In this document: positions 34,070 to 36,130 of the stretch, one piece after another
How positions within the stretch are numbered: the stretch's first letter is position 1
Layout of the letters: every line of letters begins with the position of its first letter
Assembly (NCBI GenBank): GCA_015654855.1
Contig: JAATGA010000317.1
Location: 1-36,130, forward strand
Length of the DNA: 36,130 nucleotides
Direction: 5' to 3'
From: Rhodobacterales bacterium
GTDB lineage: Bacteria > Pseudomonadota > Alphaproteobacteria > Rhodobacterales > Rhodobacteraceae
The notes under the pieces: model-generated
Told to the model about the DNA's origin: nothing
Database searches by the model: none
The model's input: the letters and a program-made list of their open reading frames with translations, nothing else
Program-made: the position numbers and the translations under genes

Positions 34070-35545
34070 ATGGCAATCACCACAACCTCCCTCTGGCGGA
34101 GCTTGCTGGCCGGTTCGGCGCTGACACTTTCCTTTGTGGCCGTGCCGGCTTTGGCCGACACCGCCTTTACGGCCAGCGCCGACGGCTTTGTCGGCCAGGT
34201 CCGCGCGGCCGGCGCCCAGCCCGGCGCGCCGGTCTACAAGGGTTCGAAGGTCACGATCTCTGGCCAGGGCCTGATCCCCGGCCAGAGCATTACCCTTCTG
34301 CGCGGCGCAACGGTTCTGAACGCAGAGCCGATCGCCGTCGACGGCGAGGGCAAGTTCAGCGCCGGGATCGAAATCGACGCCGATGCCGAGACCGGCCTGC
34401 AACCCGTCGTCGTGATCGCCGAGAAACCCGCCGCCGCCACCGTGATCGACCTGAAAATCTCCCCCGAAGTCCCGCTGTCGGGCGCCGAGCTTTTCTCGGT
34501 GAAAAGCGAGCCGGTCACCCGCGGCCTGTATCAGGTCGCCTACAGCCCGGCCTCGAATGCGCTCTTCGTTACCTCCGCCGTGGGCCGTCCGCCGGTCAGC
34601 GAATCGAAACTGGTCAAGCTGAATCCCGAAACGCTCGCCATCGAGGCCGAGGTCACCCCGCCCGAGGCGCCTGCCCGCGCGGGCGGCCCCGGCGCGCCCG
34701 GCGAAGCCCCGGCCGGCGCGGCGCCAGCCGGCAGCGGCCAGCCCGGCGGTCAGCCGCAGGGGCCGGGCGTCTATGCCGTCTACGGTGTGGGTGTGGACGA
34801 TGCGAACGGCACGGTCTGGGTGACCAACTCCCGCCAGAACACCGTCGCGGTCTACAAGCAGTCCGATCTGTCGCTGGTCAAACAGTTCGAACCGGGCGCG
34901 GCCAACCATGCCCGCGACGTGCTGGTCGACACCGAGAACAGCCGGGCCTATGTCAGCACCAATTCCGACAGGATCGAGGTCTTCGACAGCAAAACGCTGG
35001 AACAGCTCGAACCGATCGTGCTGCGCTCGGCCCAGCGCGGCGCCGACTTCAGGACCATCCCGCTGGCGCTCGACGCGAAAGGCGGCAAGCTCTTCACCAC
35101 CAGCATGAGCTCGAACGAGGCCGCCGTGATCGACCTTGCCACCGGCGAGGCGAAGGTCTTCGCCCTGCCCGGCGCGCGCAGCCCGGTGGGCGCGGCCTAT
35201 GACCCGCAGGAAGATCTGCTGTTCATCGTCTCGCAAGGCTCCGACAACCTGCTGATCGTCAAGGCCGAAACCGGCGAGACGCTGGCCGATGTCGAGGTCG
35301 GCGCCGGTGCGCTTTATGTGGCGTTCGATCCGGTCAGCCGGCAGGTCTTCGCCGGCAGCCGTGGTGCGGGCACGATCACCGTGCTGGACACGACCGGCAA
35401 GATCCTCGCGAACCTCGACGCAGGCAGCTATCCCAACGGGCTGACCGCCGACGGCAAGGGCGACATCTGGGCGGTGAACAAATCGCGCGGCCAGGACGAC
35501 GATTCCGGCGACCGCCTGTGGCGCATCGCCCCGATTGCGAAGTAA
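34070..35545 (+). CDS. Secreted YncE-like beta-propeller protein
   Basis: Periplasmic or secreted protein of 491 residues with a Sec signal peptide (cleavage after ALA, residue 29). Residues about 30-135 look like a small beta domain. The rest contains repeated blades such as GVDDANGTVWVTNSRQNTVAVY, LVDTENSRAYVSTNSDRIEVF and VAFDPVSRQVFAGSRGAGT, as in the YncE/YVTN beta-propeller family. A Gly/Pro/Ala linker (about 200-230) interrupts the blades. AAGGAG lies 8 bases before the ATG. E. coli yncE is iron-regulated, and here the gene lies behind an iron-responsive operator between esterase and siderophore receptor genes, so a role in iron uptake is plausible. The molecular role is unknown. Confidence 0.8.
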   Translation: MAITTTSLWRSLLAGSALTLSFVAVPALADTAFTASADGFVGQVRAAGAQPGAPVYKGSKVTISGQGLIPGQSITLLRGATVLNAEPIAVDGEGKFSAGIEIDADAETGLQPVVVIAEKPAAATVIDLKISPEVPLSGAELFSVKSEPVTRGLYQVAYSPASNALFVTSAVGRPPVSESKLVKLNPETLAIEAEVTPPEAPARAGGPGAPGEAPAGAAPAGSGQPGGQPQGPGVYAVYGVGVDDANGTVWVTNSRQNTVAVYKQSDLSLVKQFEPGAANHARDVLVDTENSRAYVSTNSDRIEVFDSKTLEQLEPIVLRSAQRGADFRTIPLALDAKGGKLFTTSMSSNEAAVIDLATGEAKVFALPGARSPVGAAYDPQEDLLFIVSQGSDNLLIVKAETGETLADVEVGAGALYVAFDPVSRQVFAGSRGAGTITVLDTTGKILANLDAGSYPNGLTADGKGDIWAVNKSRGQDDDSGDRLWRIAPIAK

Positions 35546-35552
35546 GAACCTG

Positions 35553-35580
35553 AAAGGGGGCGGATCCGTCCGCCCCCTTT
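35553..35580 (+). terminator. Strong stem-loop after the beta-propeller gene
   Basis: AAAGGGGGCGGA and TCCGCCCCCTTT form a perfect 12-bp stem with a TCCG tetraloop, 7 bases after the stop codon. The 3' arm ends in only three T, so termination may be partial, allowing read-through to the binding-protein gene 43 bases further on. Confidence 0.75.
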
Positions 35581-35623
35581 CACCGCCGGCCGGACCGGCA
35601 GGATCCCCGGGGAAGGCTGGCCC

Positions 35624-36130
35624 ATGTTCCGCAGGTTTCTTCTGCTGCTGACCGCGACGCTGGGTCTGGGCATGACCCCCGCCATGGCCGAGATCCGCGT
35701 GACCGACATCGTCGGGCGCGAGGTCGCGATCCCCGCCCCCGCCAAGCGCATCGTTCTGGGAGAGGCGCGGCACCTGGCGGTCCTTGGCCTGATCGACGCG
35801 GATCCGGTGGCGCTGGTCGCGGGCTGGCGCACGGACAAGGGCCTCGACGCCCCGACGATGGATGCCTGGCGCGCGAAATTCCCCGCCATCGACGCGATCG
35901 TTCCGGTGGGCTCCGGCAACCGCGACCTTTCGGTCGAAAGCGTCATCGCGCTGAACCCCGATCTGCTGATCCTGTCGCTGATCGACAGAGGCGACCCGGC
36001 GATGGAGGTCGCGCGCGAGCGGATCGAAGCGGCGGGCATTCCCGTCGTCTATGTCGATTTCTTCTCGCATCCGCAGGAAAACTCGATGCCCTCGCTGCGC
36101 ATCCTCGGCCAGTTGATTGGCCAGGAGGCA
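35624..36130 (+). CDS. Fe(III)-siderophore periplasmic binding protein (partial, 5' part)
   Basis: The first 169 codons of a FecB/BtuF-type periplasmic binding protein; the frame runs off the right edge. A signal peptide (MFRRFLLLL to AMA, about 22 residues) is followed by RVTDIVGREVAIPAPAKRIV, the usual start of the family, and VESVIALNPDLLILS, its conserved middle segment. There is no lipobox. GGAAGG lies 8 bases before the ATG. It presumably delivers the ferric siderophore to an ABC importer encoded to the right. Confidence 0.9.
   Translation, partial: MFRRFLLLLTATLGLGMTPAMAEIRVTDIVGREVAIPAPAKRIVLGEARHLAVLGLIDADPVALVAGWRTDKGLDAPTMDAWRAKFPAIDAIVPVGSGNRDLSVESVIALNPDLLILSLIDRGDPAMEVARERIEAAGIPVVYVDFFSHPQENSMPSLRILGQLIGQEA

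Overview
The window is a very GC-rich chromosomal segment from an alphaproteobacterium, most likely a member of the Rhodobacterales close to Paracoccus. The evidence is the PhyR-NepR-EcfG general stress locus with GGAAC-N16/17-CGTT promoters, a RirA-type iron-responsive operator (TGA-N9-TCA), and the family make-up of the genes. I saw no rRNA, tRNA, insertion sequence, integrase or CRISPR array. Species assignment is not possible from the sequence alone.

Layout. (1) Positions 1-5898, minus strand: a BapA/LapF-type adhesin with Ig-like repeats, followed by its outer-membrane TolC-like lipoprotein and an inner-membrane type I secretion ABC protein that runs off the left edge. (2) 6432-10193, plus strand: an amino-sugar operon (BadF-type sugar kinase, GntR/UTRA regulator, SIS-domain glucosamine-6-phosphate deaminase, NagA). 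All its genes overlap by 1-4 bases and no transporter is present. (3) 10290-12590: a CorA-type channel (minus) and a PhnM-like amidohydrolase with altered metal-site residues (plus). (4) 12591-17400: an 860-bp gene-poor stretch with two likely RNA loci, then the general stress response locus: phyR (minus) facing nepR-ecfG-histidine kinase (plus), a DUF1328 membrane peptide, and a second NepR-like small protein (minus). (5) 17513-26522: a five-gene branched-chain-amino-acid-type ABC importer (minus), divergent from an N-methylproline/dimethylglycine demethylase-like flavoenzyme, glycerate 2-kinase and a flavin reductase (plus). A cytochrome b561 (minus) follows. (6) 27310-36130: a catecholate siderophore locus with an EntE-like DHB-AMP ligase, a free-standing aryl carrier protein, an EntF-like C-A-T-TE synthetase, a convergent IroE/Fes-like esterase, a YncE-like beta-propeller and the start of an Fe-siderophore binding protein.

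How the parts work together. Region 4 is the most interesting. At least four, perhaps five, promoter-like sites matching the EcfG consensus lie within about 4 kb. Two of them face each other and interlock between phyR and nepR. One lies immediately in front of a gene-less ~105-nt stretch that folds into three perfect stem-loops. This stretch is a strong candidate for a stress-induced small RNA resembling Caulobacter GsrN in position, promoter class and its C-rich 5' loop. The histidine kinase in the stress operon keeps the phosphoacceptor His but has lost the N-box Asn, so it may act as a phosphatase-type regulator of PhyR. Region 6 has the logic of an enterobactin-type trilactone pathway, with a perfect RirA-type operator in the esterase/propeller intergenic space. 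The genes that make dihydroxybenzoate are not in the window.
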